From the NCBI GenBank assembly GCA_038532435.1, contig JBCBAP010000026.1, forward strand, positions 1-46,547: a stretch of 46,547 nucleotides of DNA, in the 5' to 3' direction. Both the position numbers and the translations under genes were made by a program. A model generated the notes under the pieces. That model was not told where the DNA came from. It saw nothing but the letters and a program-made list of their open reading frames with translations, and searched no databases. Below, piece after piece: positions 7,959-16,544 of the stretch. How positions within the stretch are numbered: the stretch's first letter is position 1; the number at the start of each line of letters is the position of its first letter. Source of the stretch: JBCBAP01 sp038532435. Its GTDB lineage: Bacteria; Pseudomonadota; Alphaproteobacteria; Rhodobacterales; Rhodobacteraceae.

Positions 7959-8423
7959 TCAGATCAGTTTGCGAAACGTGATGCTGGTGGGACTGTTATA
8001 CCCGGGATGGGCCGTGCGCCCGACTTCCACGAACCCCATCGCGCGGAAGGTTGCATGGTTCTCCACCAGCTCGATCCGGGTCTGCAAAAGAAGTGCGGGC
8101 ACCTTACGTTCCCGAGCGATGCTTTCGGCATGATCCACCAGAAGCCGGGCGATACCTCTCCGCCGGGCATCCAGGGAAACCGCAAGCTTTCCAAGGTACA
8201 GCATGTCGCCCCGATCCTCGATGATCAGGCAGCCGACGAGTCGGCCTGCGGCAACCGCGGTGAGGAGCTCGCTCTGTGCGGCAAGATCTCGCGCTGACAT
8301 CCGCAGAAGGGAGGAGGGCGGATCTATGCGCCCTTCCATTCCCGCAAACGCATGGGTCAGAAGCGTGTGGACAGCCTCCCAGTCGGTCCAGTCACGGGTG
8401 ACGCCGACGACGGTCCCTGTCAC
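7959..8423 (-). CDS. GNAT-family N-acetyltransferase
   Basis: 154-aa acetyltransferase. The acetyl-CoA-binding motif A is seen as LGKLAVSLDARRRGIARLLVDHAE (about 77-100, the R/Q-x-x-G-x-A pattern being RRGIA), followed by a motif-B helix and FRAMGFVEVGR near the C-terminus. The substrate is unknown. It overlaps the upstream phosphatase gene by 4 bases (ATGA), so it is the last gene of the reverse-strand set GST-glpK-phosphatase-acetyltransferase. Confidence 0.88.
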   Translation of the reverse strand: MTGTVVGVTRDWTDWEAVHTLLTHAFAGMEGRIDPPSSLLRMSARDLAAQSELLTAVAAGRLVGCLIIEDRGDMLYLGKLAVSLDARRRGIARLLVDHAESIARERKVPALLLQTRIELVENHATFRAMGFVEVGRTAHPGYNSPTSITFRKLI

Positions 8424-8914
8424 GGGTAGCCCTGTGCGGCCCAGCTCTGCTGATCGGCGGTCTCAACGGCGCCGGGGCGGACAAGCCGGATCTGGCGAAG
8501 CGCATCGTCCGGCGTCATGCCCCGCTCGGTCATAAGGCGCATTGTCGCCATGCCCGAACGGCCGTGCCCGCCTGCGCAATGGGTCAGGATCGCGCCGCCC
8601 GCATCGAGCACCTCATGAGCCCTTGCGGCCGCATCGGGCCATGCGAGCTGCACCCCGGTCGGCGGCACTCCCCAGTCCGGGATCGGAAGGTGGATCATCG
8701 CGACATCCCGGACAGCAAGCGCATCCTGAAGCGGATCGCTGGCGCGCCCTGGCATTTCCTCACCCATGGTCATGCTCAGGACGAGTGTCGCGCCCCAGTC
8801 GGCGATACGCGCGGCGTCAACCTCCACCGGATTGCGCCGGCCTGGCATGGGCGCGATGCCGATGCGGGCGCCGTTATCCAGCGTGACGGTTGCAATGACG
8901 AGTTCGACGCTCAT
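8420..8914 (-). CDS. Dual-specificity/tyrosine phosphatase-like protein
   Basis: 164-aa protein with the cysteine-phosphatase signature HCAGGHGRSG: nucleophile Cys113 and Arg119 as CX5R. A candidate general acid is Asp80 in PIPDWG. Such small bacterial enzymes dephosphorylate proteins, sugars or phosphoinositides; the substrate is not predictable here. The internal ATG (MSVELVIATV) was preferred to one 54 bases upstream, since the family begins here and GGAGCGG lies before it. It sits between glpK and a GNAT gene. Confidence 0.85.
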   Translation of the reverse strand: MSVELVIATVTLDNGARIGIAPMPGRRNPVEVDAARIADWGATLVLSMTMGEEMPGRASDPLQDALAVRDVAMIHLPIPDWGVPPTGVQLAWPDAAARAHEVLDAGGAILTHCAGGHGRSGMATMRLMTERGMTPDDALRQIRLVRPGAVETADQQSWAAQGYP

Positions 8915-8975
8915 GCGCCCGCTCCGATCCGGTGCGCGCGGGGAGAGGTCCGGCAGGAAGTAATGCAAGGGACCA

Positions 8976-10469
8976 TCATTGATCCGTCAACGTCCGGCGC
9001 ACGGCGTCTTTCCAGCCCGCGTACTTCCGGTCCGCTTCCGCCCCGTCCATGGTTGGCGTGAACTGGCGGTCGAGCGCCCAGCCTTGCGCAAACTCCGCGG
9101 GCGGGCCCGCGATTCCGGACTTGTAGGCTGCAAGGTAGGCGGCGCCGAGTGCTGTGGTCTCCCGCACCACCGGTCGGTCGACCGGGGCCTGAAGCTGATC
9201 GGCGAGGGCCTGCATCGTCCAGTCGCTCGCGGTCATGCCGCCGTCGACACGCAGCACGACGCTGTCGCCACCGGCCCCGTCCTTCTTCATCGCCTCGAAA
9301 AGGTCGCGGGTCTGATAGGCAACGGACTCAAGTGCTGCCTTCGCCAGCTCCTTCGGCCCGGTGTTGCGGGTCATACCGTAGAGCGCACCACGCGCGTCCG
9401 CGTCCCAGTAGGGCGCGCCGAGCCCGGTGAAGGCGGGCACGAGATAGACCTCCTGATCCTGATCCGCCTGCTCCGCAAGGCCCTGCGTCTGTCCCGCGCT
9501 GGAGATGACACCCAACCCGTCGCGCAGCCACTGAACGGCCGCACCGGCGATGAAGATCGATCCCTCCACTGCGTAGGTCGGTTTCCCGTCGAGCTGGTAG
9601 GCGATGGTCGTGAGCAACCTGTTCTCCGACGTCACCGCGGTGTCCCCGGTGTTGAGAAGCGCAAAGCAGCCGGTTCCGTAGGTCGATTTCAACATCCCGG
9701 CCTCGAAACAGGCCTGCCCGACGGTTGCAGCCTGCTGATCCCCGGCAACACCGCGGATCGGGATCTCCGCATCGAAGATCGCGCCGTCCGTCGTGCCGAA
9801 CTCCGCCGCGCTGTCGAGCACCTCCGGCATCATCACGGCGGGGATGTCGAAGAGCGCGAGCAGATCCGCGTCCCACCGCCCCTCATGGATGTTGTAGAGC
9901 ATCGTGCGGGCGGCATTCGTCGCATCGGTCACGTGCCGCGCACCGCCGGTGAGTTTCCAGATCAGCCAGGTATCGATTGTCCCGAAGAGGAGCTTGCCTG
10001 CCTTCGCATCCTCAAGCGCGCCGACGACGTTTTGCAGGATCCACCGCAGTTTCGTTGAGGAGAAGTAGGGATCGAGGAGGAGGCCAGTCTTCGCGGTCAC
10101 CTCCGGCTCCCGCCCCTCCGCCTTCAGGCTTGCGGTATAGTCGGACGTGCGGCGGTCCTGCCAGACTATGGCGTTGTAGACCGGCTCCCCGGTCTCCCGG
10201 TTCCAGACCAGAGTGGTTTCCCGCTGATTGGTGATGCCGATCGCGGCCATGTCGCGGGTCCGCAGATCCGCATCGATGAGCGCGCCCTTTACGGACTTGA
10301 GCGTGGTGTCCCAGATCTCGTGCGCGTCATGTTCCACCCAGCCGGAGCGCGGGTAGTGCTGGGTGAACTCGAACTGCCCCGTGCTGAGCGGGGCAAGCGC
10401 GGCGGAAAAGACGATGGCGCGCGAAGACGTGGTGCCCTGATCGAGGGCCAGAGTGTAGGGGCCGGCCAT
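8976..10469 (-). CDS. glpK: Glycerol kinase
   Basis: 497-aa FGGY-family kinase that phosphorylates glycerol to glycerol-3-phosphate with ATP in the cytoplasm. It opens with LALDQGTTSSRAI (phosphate-binding loop) and continues with the glycerol-site sequence ITNQRETTLVW, IVWQDRRT, YGTGCF, and the FGGY-like segments VPAFTGLGAPYWDADARG and LRVDGGMTASDWTMQ. Length is normal from this ATG, which overlaps the stop of the upstream GST gene (TAATG). No glpF or glpD is adjacent, so glycerol uptake must be encoded elsewhere. Confidence 0.97.
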   Translation of the reverse strand: MAGPYTLALDQGTTSSRAIVFSAALAPLSTGQFEFTQHYPRSGWVEHDAHEIWDTTLKSVKGALIDADLRTRDMAAIGITNQRETTLVWNRETGEPVYNAIVWQDRRTSDYTASLKAEGREPEVTAKTGLLLDPYFSSTKLRWILQNVVGALEDAKAGKLLFGTIDTWLIWKLTGGARHVTDATNAARTMLYNIHEGRWDADLLALFDIPAVMMPEVLDSAAEFGTTDGAIFDAEIPIRGVAGDQQAATVGQACFEAGMLKSTYGTGCFALLNTGDTAVTSENRLLTTIAYQLDGKPTYAVEGSIFIAGAAVQWLRDGLGVISSAGQTQGLAEQADQDQEVYLVPAFTGLGAPYWDADARGALYGMTRNTGPKELAKAALESVAYQTRDLFEAMKKDGAGGDSVVLRVDGGMTASDWTMQALADQLQAPVDRPVVRETTALGAAYLAAYKSGIAGPPAEFAQGWALDRQFTPTMDGAEADRKYAGWKDAVRRTLTDQ

Positions 10470-11185
10470 TACTGTGCTTTCTGGCCGAAGAGGACCTTCT
10501 GCGCTTCCCGCGCATCCTTGCTCTCGAGGGAGACGCGGTGATCCTTTGCCACCGCCCGCCCCTTTGCCACCGCCGGGCGGGCGTAGCACCGGTCAAGCCA
10601 GTCCTTCATGTGCGGAAACTGCGCGATGTCCTGCTGCTGCCCCTCCCACAGGCAGGCCCACGGCCAGATCGCCATGTCCGCGATGGAGAAGAAGTCTCCG
10701 GCCACGAACTCCCGGTCCGCGAGCCGCTTGTTCAGCACGCCGTAAAGGCGCCCCGTCTCGTTGCGGTAACGGTCCTTGGCGTAGGGTAGATCGTTCGGGG
10801 GATCCATCGCCGGGGCGTACTTCAGGAAGTGATGAGCCTGTCCGGCCATCGGTCCTAGACCACCCATCTGCCACATCAGCCACTGATCGACCTCGATCCG
10901 GTCGCGCTCCGTCTCTCCGTAGAAGGAGCCGGTCTTGCGGGCGAGGTACTGGAGGATCGCGCCGGATTCGAAGATCGAGACGGGCTCTCCTCCGGGACCG
11001 TCGGGATCGACGATCGCGGGCATCCGGTTGTTCGGAGCGATGGCAAGGAAGTCGGGCTTGAACTGGTCGCCCGCTCCGATGTTCACAAGCTTCAACTCGT
11101 AAGGAAGCCCCATCTCTTCCAGCGCGATGGAGATCTTCCATCCGTTCGGTGTGGGCCAGTAATAGAGTTCAATCGGGTCTGCCAT
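10469..11185 (-). CDS. YfcG-like glutathione S-transferase / disulfide oxidoreductase
   Basis: 238-aa cytosolic GST of the Nu/YfcG type. The N-terminal thioredoxin-like domain begins IELYYWPTPNGWKISIALEE, with the TPNG motif typical of this class; later come NNRMPAIVD (cis-Pro) and SIFESGAILQYLA (glutathione gamma-glutamyl site). The helical C-terminal domain is complete. Known members reduce disulfides using two bound glutathiones. GGGAGGATCACG precedes the ATG, which decides the start over one 123 bases upstream. First gene of a four-gene reverse-strand set with glpK. Confidence 0.9.
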   Translation of the reverse strand: MADPIELYYWPTPNGWKISIALEEMGLPYELKLVNIGAGDQFKPDFLAIAPNNRMPAIVDPDGPGGEPVSIFESGAILQYLARKTGSFYGETERDRIEVDQWLMWQMGGLGPMAGQAHHFLKYAPAMDPPNDLPYAKDRYRNETGRLYGVLNKRLADREFVAGDFFSIADMAIWPWACLWEGQQQDIAQFPHMKDWLDRCYARPAVAKGRAVAKDHRVSLESKDAREAQKVLFGQKAQ

Positions 11186-11267
11186 CGTGATCCTCCCACG
11201 TCTTTGGCGGTCACACTTGGACAGATTGGGAGCGCATTCAAGGGCAAACCCGTGGGAGGAAGTGGCC

Positions 11268-12254
11268 TCAGGCCTCCCGTCCCCAGCCGGGCGGCCAGAA
11301 ACCGGCAAGACCCGCGCGGGTCTGCGGGGCTGGCGGTGTCTCGAGGACGCCCCGCAGGTCCGCTGCCATCACCGGGTGCCGGGCACGGATCAGTGCGGCA
11401 TAGAAGTCGAGCGCGCCTTCCCGGGTGTAGAACCCCCAGTGCCCGCGCCGCTCCCCGACCGAGTCGACCTCCCGGCCAAGATGGCCGAGCACCGCGCCTG
11501 TGCGCGGCGCGTCGATGGGAACGGTCACGACGCTCGCACCCTCGAACGGAGCCATGCCGATCGCGCGGTCGGTTCTGACGCGTCGGGGCGCATACCACTC
11601 AAAGAGCTGGGTGTAGACCCGGTTCTCCCGCGCGGTGATGTTGAACACCTCCGGCGTGCAGTGGGCCCGCGCCAGGTGGTCCGCGGCCACGCCTGCATAC
11701 TCCGCTGCGCCCATCAGGATCATCGGACCGACACGGGTGCGGGCGGAAAGCCTTGGCAACGCCGCGAGTGCCACACGCGCGCCGAGGGAATGGGCGATGA
11801 TGCTGATCGGGCGTTCGGGTGCAAGCACCGCGATCCTGTCCATGAGCCCGGAAAGCTCGCTCGCGACCAGCCCCGCCCGGCGATAGATCTTCGCAAAATC
11901 CCGCGCGACCGCAAGCGGGCCCGGCTCGGAGGGCAGGGCGGACCATCCGAACCCGATGCAAAGCCCGTCACCGGGGTCCTCTGGTGTGAAACCGAGACCC
12001 GCGGGCCAGCTCACGATCCGGCTACACTCAACGACGGGGTCGAATGAATAGATCAGGCGAAACGGATCCCGTTCCTTCGGCATCTTCGATGTCGGCGCAT
12101 GACCGGGCGCATACTTGAAGCCGTGGATCATGATCGTGACCGGCGCTGCGACAGGAAGTGCCGCAAGCGCGCGTTCAAGAACGACAGTCGCATGCGGTCC
12201 ACCGTCGCTCAGCGACAGCCCATGCCTGCCCGCGATCAAACCCAGAAACGCCAT
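11268..12254 (-). CDS. Alpha/beta hydrolase
   Basis: 328-aa predicted hydrolase. The strand and oxyanion region are VTIMIHGFKYAPG, the nucleophile elbow is IIAHSLGARVAL (Ser in AHSLG), and a late GHWGFY could supply the catalytic His. No signal peptide or anchor is seen, so it is probably cytoplasmic. The start is uncertain; MAFLGLIAGR was chosen because residues upstream in the longer frame look non-conserved. Single gene, divergent from metZ. Substrate unknown. Confidence 0.75.
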   Translation of the reverse strand: MAFLGLIAGRHGLSLSDGGPHATVVLERALAALPVAAPVTIMIHGFKYAPGHAPTSKMPKERDPFRLIYSFDPVVECSRIVSWPAGLGFTPEDPGDGLCIGFGWSALPSEPGPLAVARDFAKIYRRAGLVASELSGLMDRIAVLAPERPISIIAHSLGARVALAALPRLSARTRVGPMILMGAAEYAGVAADHLARAHCTPEVFNITARENRVYTQLFEWYAPRRVRTDRAIGMAPFEGASVVTVPIDAPRTGAVLGHLGREVDSVGERRGHWGFYTREGALDFYAALIRARHPVMAADLRGVLETPPAPQTRAGLAGFWPPGWGREA

Positions 12255-12510
12255 CTGCTCGATGCCTGATTTTGTTTTCCAAACCACATGACTCAATACT
12301 GCGACACTGCCGTTATGCCCGCGTGACGCTTCCATGACGGGGCTTCCAGAGGGCTGTATTTTCAGCGTTTCATCGAAGCTCGTCACAAGCGCCGAGCCTT
12401 CCCTGAAGCGAGAAACCACCGGGTCAGAGGTACGACCCACACTCTGTTTAGCTTGCCGGCGTGAACCACAGGATGCCCAAACTCCCGGTGCCGATTGAGA
12501 CAATGCTCCC
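12255..12510. other. Intergenic region between hydrolase and metZ promoter
   Basis: About 255 bases between the divergent hydrolase start and the metZ promoter. I see no convincing gene, tRNA or repeat. It should hold the promoter of the hydrolase gene, but I could not single one out. The adjoining 12511-12672 is the metZ promoter and leader described separately. Confidence 0.5.
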
Positions 12511-12539
12511 TTGACGCGATCCAGCGTCGATCTTAGACA
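12511..12539 (+). promoter_or_regulatory. Predicted metZ promoter
   Basis: TTGACG at 12511-12516, a 17-base spacer, and TAGACA at 12534-12539. The -10 box is a poor match but the spacing is ideal, and the expected start near 12546 falls exactly at the first stem of the SAM-II riboswitch. Confidence 0.6.
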
Positions 12540-12545
12540 CCGGAA

Positions 12546-12601
12546 CCGTGGCGATTTGTCGAGCCGGATTGCGGGCCACGTAAAAAACTCCGCTAAAGAG
12601 G
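12546..12601 (+). ncRNA. SAM-II riboswitch in the metZ leader
   Basis: The conserved SAM-II parts occur in order. P1 is a perfect 6-bp stem, CGTGGC (12547-12552) with GCCACG (12575-12580). The loop begins GATTTG, then has GGATTGCGG. After P1 comes TAAAAAACTC and then GCTAAAG (12592-12598), which folds back as the pseudoknot. SAM-II RNAs are known from alphaproteobacterial metA, metX and metZ leaders, where S-adenosylmethionine binding lowers expression. The RNA ends about 70 bases before the metZ ATG; whether it acts through the ribosome site or transcription cannot be seen. Confidence 0.9.
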
Positions 12602-12672
12602 TCGTGAATCCGCTTCGGGCGCTTCCGGCTGTACGGTTGGATCAGAGGAGCGGGAATCCCCCGAGAGAGACA

Positions 12673-13860
12673 ATGAGCGACAGCTGGAAACCGCGCACCA
12701 CCCTTGTTCACGGCGGCGCCCGCCGCAGCCAGTACGGAGAGATGGCGGAGGGGATCTACCTCACCCAAGGCTTCGTCTACCCGGACGCGGAAACCGCCGA
12801 ACGCCGATTCATCGAAAGCGGGGATGACGAGTTCATCTATGCCCGCTACGGCAACCCGACCGTTCGCGTCTTCGAGGAGCGGATCGCTGCGGTGGAGGGG
12901 GCAGAAGATGCCTTTGCCACCGCGTCCGGCATGGCCGCTGTCAACGGCGCGCTGTTCTCTATGCTGAAGGCGGGGGACCATGTGGTCTCCGCTCGGGCTC
13001 TTTTCGGCTCATGTCTCTATATCGTTGAGACGCTTTTACCGCGCTTCGGCGTGGAGGTGACCTTCGTCGACGGAACAGACCTTGATCAATGGCGTGACGC
13101 GGTGCGGGACGACACGCGCCTTGTGTTCTTCGAGAGCATGTCGAACCCGGTGCTCGAGGTGATCGACGTAGCGGCGGTGGCGGAGATTGCCCACGGGAAG
13201 GGCGCTCAGGTCGTCGTCGACAATGTCTTCGCCACACCAGTGTTCATGAAGACCTTCGCGCTGGGCGCGGACGTGGTGATCTATTCCGCAACGAAGCATA
13301 TCGACGGGCAGGGCCGCTGTCTGGGCGGTGTCGTGCTCGGCTCCCAGGAGTACATCCGCAAGACCCTTGAGCCCTACCTGAAACACACCGGCGGGGCGCT
13401 GAGCCCGTTCAACGCGTGGGTGATGGCCAACGGATTGCAGACGCTTGACCTGCGTGTGCGTGCCCAGGCACAGGGTGCGGCCGTGCTTGCTGACGCGCTG
13501 GCCGCGCATCCGGCGGTGACGCGCGTGTTCTATCCCGGGCGCGCTGACCACCCGCAGCACGATGTCTCCGCCAGACAGATGGAGACCGGTGGCACGATGA
13601 TCGCGATCGAAGTTGCTGGGGGTCAGGCCGCCGCATTTCGTGCTTTAAATAATCTTTGCATCTGCCTGATTTCAAACAATCTTGGCGATGCACGTACGAT
13701 CGTTACCCATCCCACGACGACGACCCATCAGCGCCTCACGGAAGAGCAACGGGTCGCGCTGGGCATCACGCCGGGCACCATCCGGATCTCCGTCGGACTG
13801 GAAGATCCAGCCGATCTGATCGGCGATTTCACCCAGGCGCTCGACCGGCTTCAAGCCTGA
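12673..13860 (+). CDS. metZ: O-succinylhomoserine sulfhydrylase
   Basis: 395-aa PLP enzyme of the Cys/Met metabolism family. It joins O-succinylhomoserine (or the acetyl ester) with sulfide to give homocysteine for methionine synthesis. The PLP lysine is Lys208 in YSATKHIDGQGR, a motif form typical of MetZ. VVDNVFATPVF and the N-terminal YARYGNPT are also seen. The ATG at MSDSWKPRTT gives family length; the frame runs further upstream only through the riboswitch. Regulation by SAM is predicted from the leader. Confidence 0.96.
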   Translation: MSDSWKPRTTLVHGGARRSQYGEMAEGIYLTQGFVYPDAETAERRFIESGDDEFIYARYGNPTVRVFEERIAAVEGAEDAFATASGMAAVNGALFSMLKAGDHVVSARALFGSCLYIVETLLPRFGVEVTFVDGTDLDQWRDAVRDDTRLVFFESMSNPVLEVIDVAAVAEIAHGKGAQVVVDNVFATPVFMKTFALGADVVIYSATKHIDGQGRCLGGVVLGSQEYIRKTLEPYLKHTGGALSPFNAWVMANGLQTLDLRVRAQAQGAAVLADALAAHPAVTRVFYPGRADHPQHDVSARQMETGGTMIAIEVAGGQAAAFRALNNLCICLISNNLGDARTIVTHPTTTTHQRLTEEQRVALGITPGTIRISVGLEDPADLIGDFTQALDRLQA

Positions 13861-13871
13861 CAAGTAAGTTA

Positions 13872-13913
13872 TTGCAACTGCAACGAACTTGATTTTTGCA
13901 CATGACGTGTGCA
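13872..13913. promoter_or_regulatory. Two dyads upstream of folE
   Basis: A small dyad TTGCA-AC-TGCAA lies at 13872-13883 and a perfect TGCACA-TGACG-TGTGCA dyad at 13897-13913, both between metZ and folE. They could be operators for folE, about 85-125 bases before its start. I do not recognise the regulator. Confidence 0.4.
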
Positions 13914-13996
13914 TTTGTAGCGCCTCCACAGGTCCACGCCCGGGTCTGCGTCGTATCAACGCGACAACAATATCGTAGCGGAGGAGGCCCACGGCC

Positions 13997-14626
13997 ATGA
14001 ACGTCCACGATCCCGAATTTAAAGCTGGTGCGCTCGACACCGATCGCCCGAGCAAGGACGAGGCAGAGGCCGCCGTCCGCACGCTCCTGAAATGGGCGGG
14101 TGACGACCCGGACCGGGAGGGTCTGCTCGACACACCCAGCCGGGTGGTGAAAGCCTATGGCGACTGGTTCCGCGGGTATGCGGAAGATCCGGAGGCGATG
14201 CTCAAGCGGACCTTCGAGGAGGTCGAGGGCTATGACGAGATGGTCGTCCTGCGCGACATCCGGTTCGAATCCTACTGCGAGCATCACATGGCCCCGATCA
14301 TCGGCAAGGCGCATGTGGGCTACATCCCGACGGACCGGGTTGTGGGGATCTCCAAGCTCGCCCGCGTCGTAGATGCCTTCGGCAAGCGGCTACAGGTGCA
14401 GGAGAAGATGACGGCGCAGATCGCGCACACGCTGATGGATGTGCTGCAGCCGCAAGGCGTGGCGGTGGTGCTCGAGGGCGAACATCACTGCATGTCGACC
14501 CGAGGTGTGCACAAGCCCGGCGTCTCCATGGTCACGAGCCAGATGCTCGGCACGTTCCGGGAGGATCCCGCGACCCGCAAGGAGTTCATGGACGTGATCG
14601 GCAATCCGACCAACCGGATGGGTTGA
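13997..14626 (+). CDS. folE: GTP cyclohydrolase I
   Basis: 209-aa enzyme converting GTP to 7,8-dihydroneopterin triphosphate, the first step of tetrahydrofolate synthesis. Zinc ligands are visible: Cys94 and His97 in YCEHHMAPI, and the later Cys in EHHCMSTRG. The substrate region GKAHVGYIPTDRVVGISKLAR and the end motif (REDPATRKEFM) are standard. CGGAGGAGG is well placed upstream. It is transcribed alone, with a terminator about 20 bases after the stop. Confidence 0.97.
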   Translation: MNVHDPEFKAGALDTDRPSKDEAEAAVRTLLKWAGDDPDREGLLDTPSRVVKAYGDWFRGYAEDPEAMLKRTFEEVEGYDEMVVLRDIRFESYCEHHMAPIIGKAHVGYIPTDRVVGISKLARVVDAFGKRLQVQEKMTAQIAHTLMDVLQPQGVAVVLEGEHHCMSTRGVHKPGVSMVTSQMLGTFREDPATRKEFMDVIGNPTNRMG

Positions 14627-14646
14627 TACCAAGGGGACTGAACCTG

Positions 14647-14676
14647 AACGCCGGAGGCTCTCCTCCGGCGTTTTCT
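14647..14676 (+). terminator. Rho-independent terminator after folE
   Basis: Perfect 11-bp stem AACGCCGGAGG / CCTCCGGCGTT with a 4-base loop CTCT, followed by a T-rich tail (TTCTATTT). It stands 20 bases after the folE stop. Confidence 0.92.
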
Positions 14677-14821
14677 ATTTCGGGCATTTGTTTTGAAGAG
14701 GGTGCAACTGTGCTCCGCACCTTGATGTGGGCCGCGGATCGTCTGTCGATACTTGCTTCGCTGACCGGCGGTTGCGACCGATGTGCGGCTCAGTCCCGCG
14801 ACCGATCCTCCGAAAACCCAC

Positions 14822-15094
14822 TCAGATGTTGAGTGCCTCGCGGTAAAGCTGCAGAACCGCCTCTTCCTCGGAGATCTGCTCGGGATCCTTCTTGCGCAGG
14901 GCAATGAGCTGCCGCAGCGCCTTGGTATCGAAGCCACGGGCCTTCGCCTCGGCCATCACCTCTTTCTGCTGATCGGCGATGTCCTTCTTTTCCGTCTCCA
15001 GCCGCTCAAAGCGCTCGACGAAGGAACGCAGCTCGCCCACGGTGAAGCGATAGTTGGCGTCTGCGGTGCTCTCCTGATCGTCGGTGACGTCCAT
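14822..15094 (-). CDS. gapR: GapR-family nucleoid protein (DUF2312)
   Basis: 90-aa protein of the UPF0335/DUF2312 family. The coiled-coil body runs YRFTVGELRSFVERFERLE, KKDIADQQKEVMAEAKARGF, then DTKALRQLIALRKKD. Caulobacter GapR binds AT-rich, over-twisted DNA ahead of replication and transcription complexes and stimulates type II topoisomerases. The start at MDVTDDQEST is set by AGGAGATCACGCCC upstream and by family length; the longer reading adds 44 unrelated residues. Single gene, divergent from a small membrane protein. Confidence 0.93.
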   Translation of the reverse strand: MDVTDDQESTADANYRFTVGELRSFVERFERLETEKKDIADQQKEVMAEAKARGFDTKALRQLIALRKKDPEQISEEEAVLQLYREALNI

Positions 15095-15224
15095 GGGCGT
15101 GATCTCCTGATTTGCTGAACGGTCGGCCCGGCGGACACTACGCAGCCGGTTCAGGGGATACAAGCGGGCTTGCACCCGTGCCGCCGCCGCGTTAGCCGGA
15201 ACCGGTCTGAGCAAGGAGCGGTCC

Positions 15225-15440
15225 ATGGTACTGATGATCTATGCGGGCATCGCGCTGGCGCTGATCGGCCTCGTCGGCATCATTTATTGCGTGCGGGAAG
15301 CCGCCCGGCTCAAACAGCTCGCCCAGGAGGATCCGGAGGCCGTGCGTGCCCGGTTGCACGGCCTTGTCGCGGTCAATATGGGCGCGGTCGGGATCGCCTT
15401 CATGGGCCTCGCCCTTCTCGTTGTCGGCCTGATCCTCTAG
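15225..15440 (+). CDS. Small two-helix membrane protein
   Basis: 71-aa protein with two predicted membrane helices (about 4-23 and 48-70) joined by a charged cytoplasmic-type loop (REAARLKQLAQEDPEAVRAR). It has no recognised domain. AGGAGCGG stands just before the start. Codon use resembles the core genes, so it is probably real. Function unknown. Confidence 0.75.
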   Translation: MVLMIYAGIALALIGLVGIIYCVREAARLKQLAQEDPEAVRARLHGLVAVNMGAVGIAFMGLALLVVGLIL

Positions 15441-15469
15441 CGCGGGACCCGAGCGGAGGCCCCGCTCGA

Positions 15470-16441
15470 CTAGAGGCCTTCGATCCAGTCGAGCAGCGCT
15501 TGTGTCGCACTGTCGGTCTGGCTGGGGCTCATGATCTCCCCGGCGATCACGTGGGAGAGCGGGTCGTCCCCCGGTTCAAGCGTCACGGTCCGGATGGTGG
15601 ACGCAGCACCCCAAGCCTCGGCAATCTCGCGCGTGCGGGACTGGTCGATCACCTGATCCTCGTCGGAGAAGTAGAACAGGGCCGGCACCTTGAGCGCGCC
15701 GAACTCCTGACTGTTGCTCGCGGCGACGAGAGCACCGAGCGGCATGGTCGCGACGGTCGGATACCGCGTGGTCCAGTAGGTTCCGTGTGCTTCGTTCGAT
15801 GCCTCGAAACTGCGATCTGCACCAAAGAGCGCCGGACCCCAATAGCGCACAAGCGGCAGGGTCAGCACCTGTGCCGCGGGGGAGGCGATGCGGAAATTCG
15901 GGGCGACCATCGCCACCCCGGCTAGTCCCTCCCGCACGTCCGGGGCATGGAGATCGAGGGTGATCAGCGTGGCACCCGTGGAGGTTCCGATGACCACCAC
16001 CCGATCTCCGATCGCGCGCCCGACCGCGAGCGCCTCCCGCAGGTCACGCCGCCAGTCCGCGACCGTCGCCTCGCCCATCGCCTCCCCGCCACGACCATGC
16101 CCGGTCAGTCGGGTGTAGTGCAGGTTGGCGCCGAGCGCGTCTGCGACCAGATCGGGCACCGGTCGGATCTCGGCTGCGGTGGCCGAAAAGCCGTGGAGGT
16201 AGACGATTGAGAGCGGCGTGCGCGCCTTCGTCTCCGGATCGGCCCAGATCACCTGCTTCTGGACCCCCGGGGTGATGTCGTTATAGGGGGCCTCTGCTTT
16301 TGCCAGGTAGGCGTCCACATCCGCCCCCAGAACGGTCGGATCGAACGCATAGTCCCCGTCGACCGGTTCGCGTGGTCCAAAGATCAGGACGACGACGAGC
16401 AGCGCGATGAAAGTCAGCAAAGCCAATCCGATGCGGCGCAT
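15470..16441 (-). CDS. Membrane-anchored alpha/beta hydrolase
   Basis: 323-aa hydrolase with an N-terminal membrane helix (about 2-22, RRIGLALLTFIALLVVVLIF), so probably anchored with the enzyme in the periplasm. The fold markers are SIVYLHGFSATAAE (oxyanion HG), the nucleophile elbow VVIGTSTGATL (Ser in GTSTG), Asp in FYFSDEDQVID, and His in PLSHVI. The chosen ATG follows GGGGAGGAAG; an ATG 30 bases upstream is possible. Resembles serine esterases/lipases; substrate unknown. Confidence 0.85.
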   Translation of the reverse strand: MRRIGLALLTFIALLVVVLIFGPREPVDGDYAFDPTVLGADVDAYLAKAEAPYNDITPGVQKQVIWADPETKARTPLSIVYLHGFSATAAEIRPVPDLVADALGANLHYTRLTGHGRGGEAMGEATVADWRRDLREALAVGRAIGDRVVVIGTSTGATLITLDLHAPDVREGLAGVAMVAPNFRIASPAAQVLTLPLVRYWGPALFGADRSFEASNEAHGTYWTTRYPTVATMPLGALVAASNSQEFGALKVPALFYFSDEDQVIDQSRTREIAEAWGAASTIRTVTLEPGDDPLSHVIAGEIMSPSQTDSATQALLDWIEGL

Positions 16442-16544
16442 GTCGGCTTCCTCCCCTGTGGTGTTTTTCATGACGGTAGACGCCGCCCCGCGGCTTGCCT
16501 AGACAGACCGCCAGTCGCTCACGTAACGTCAAAGGATCCCCAAC

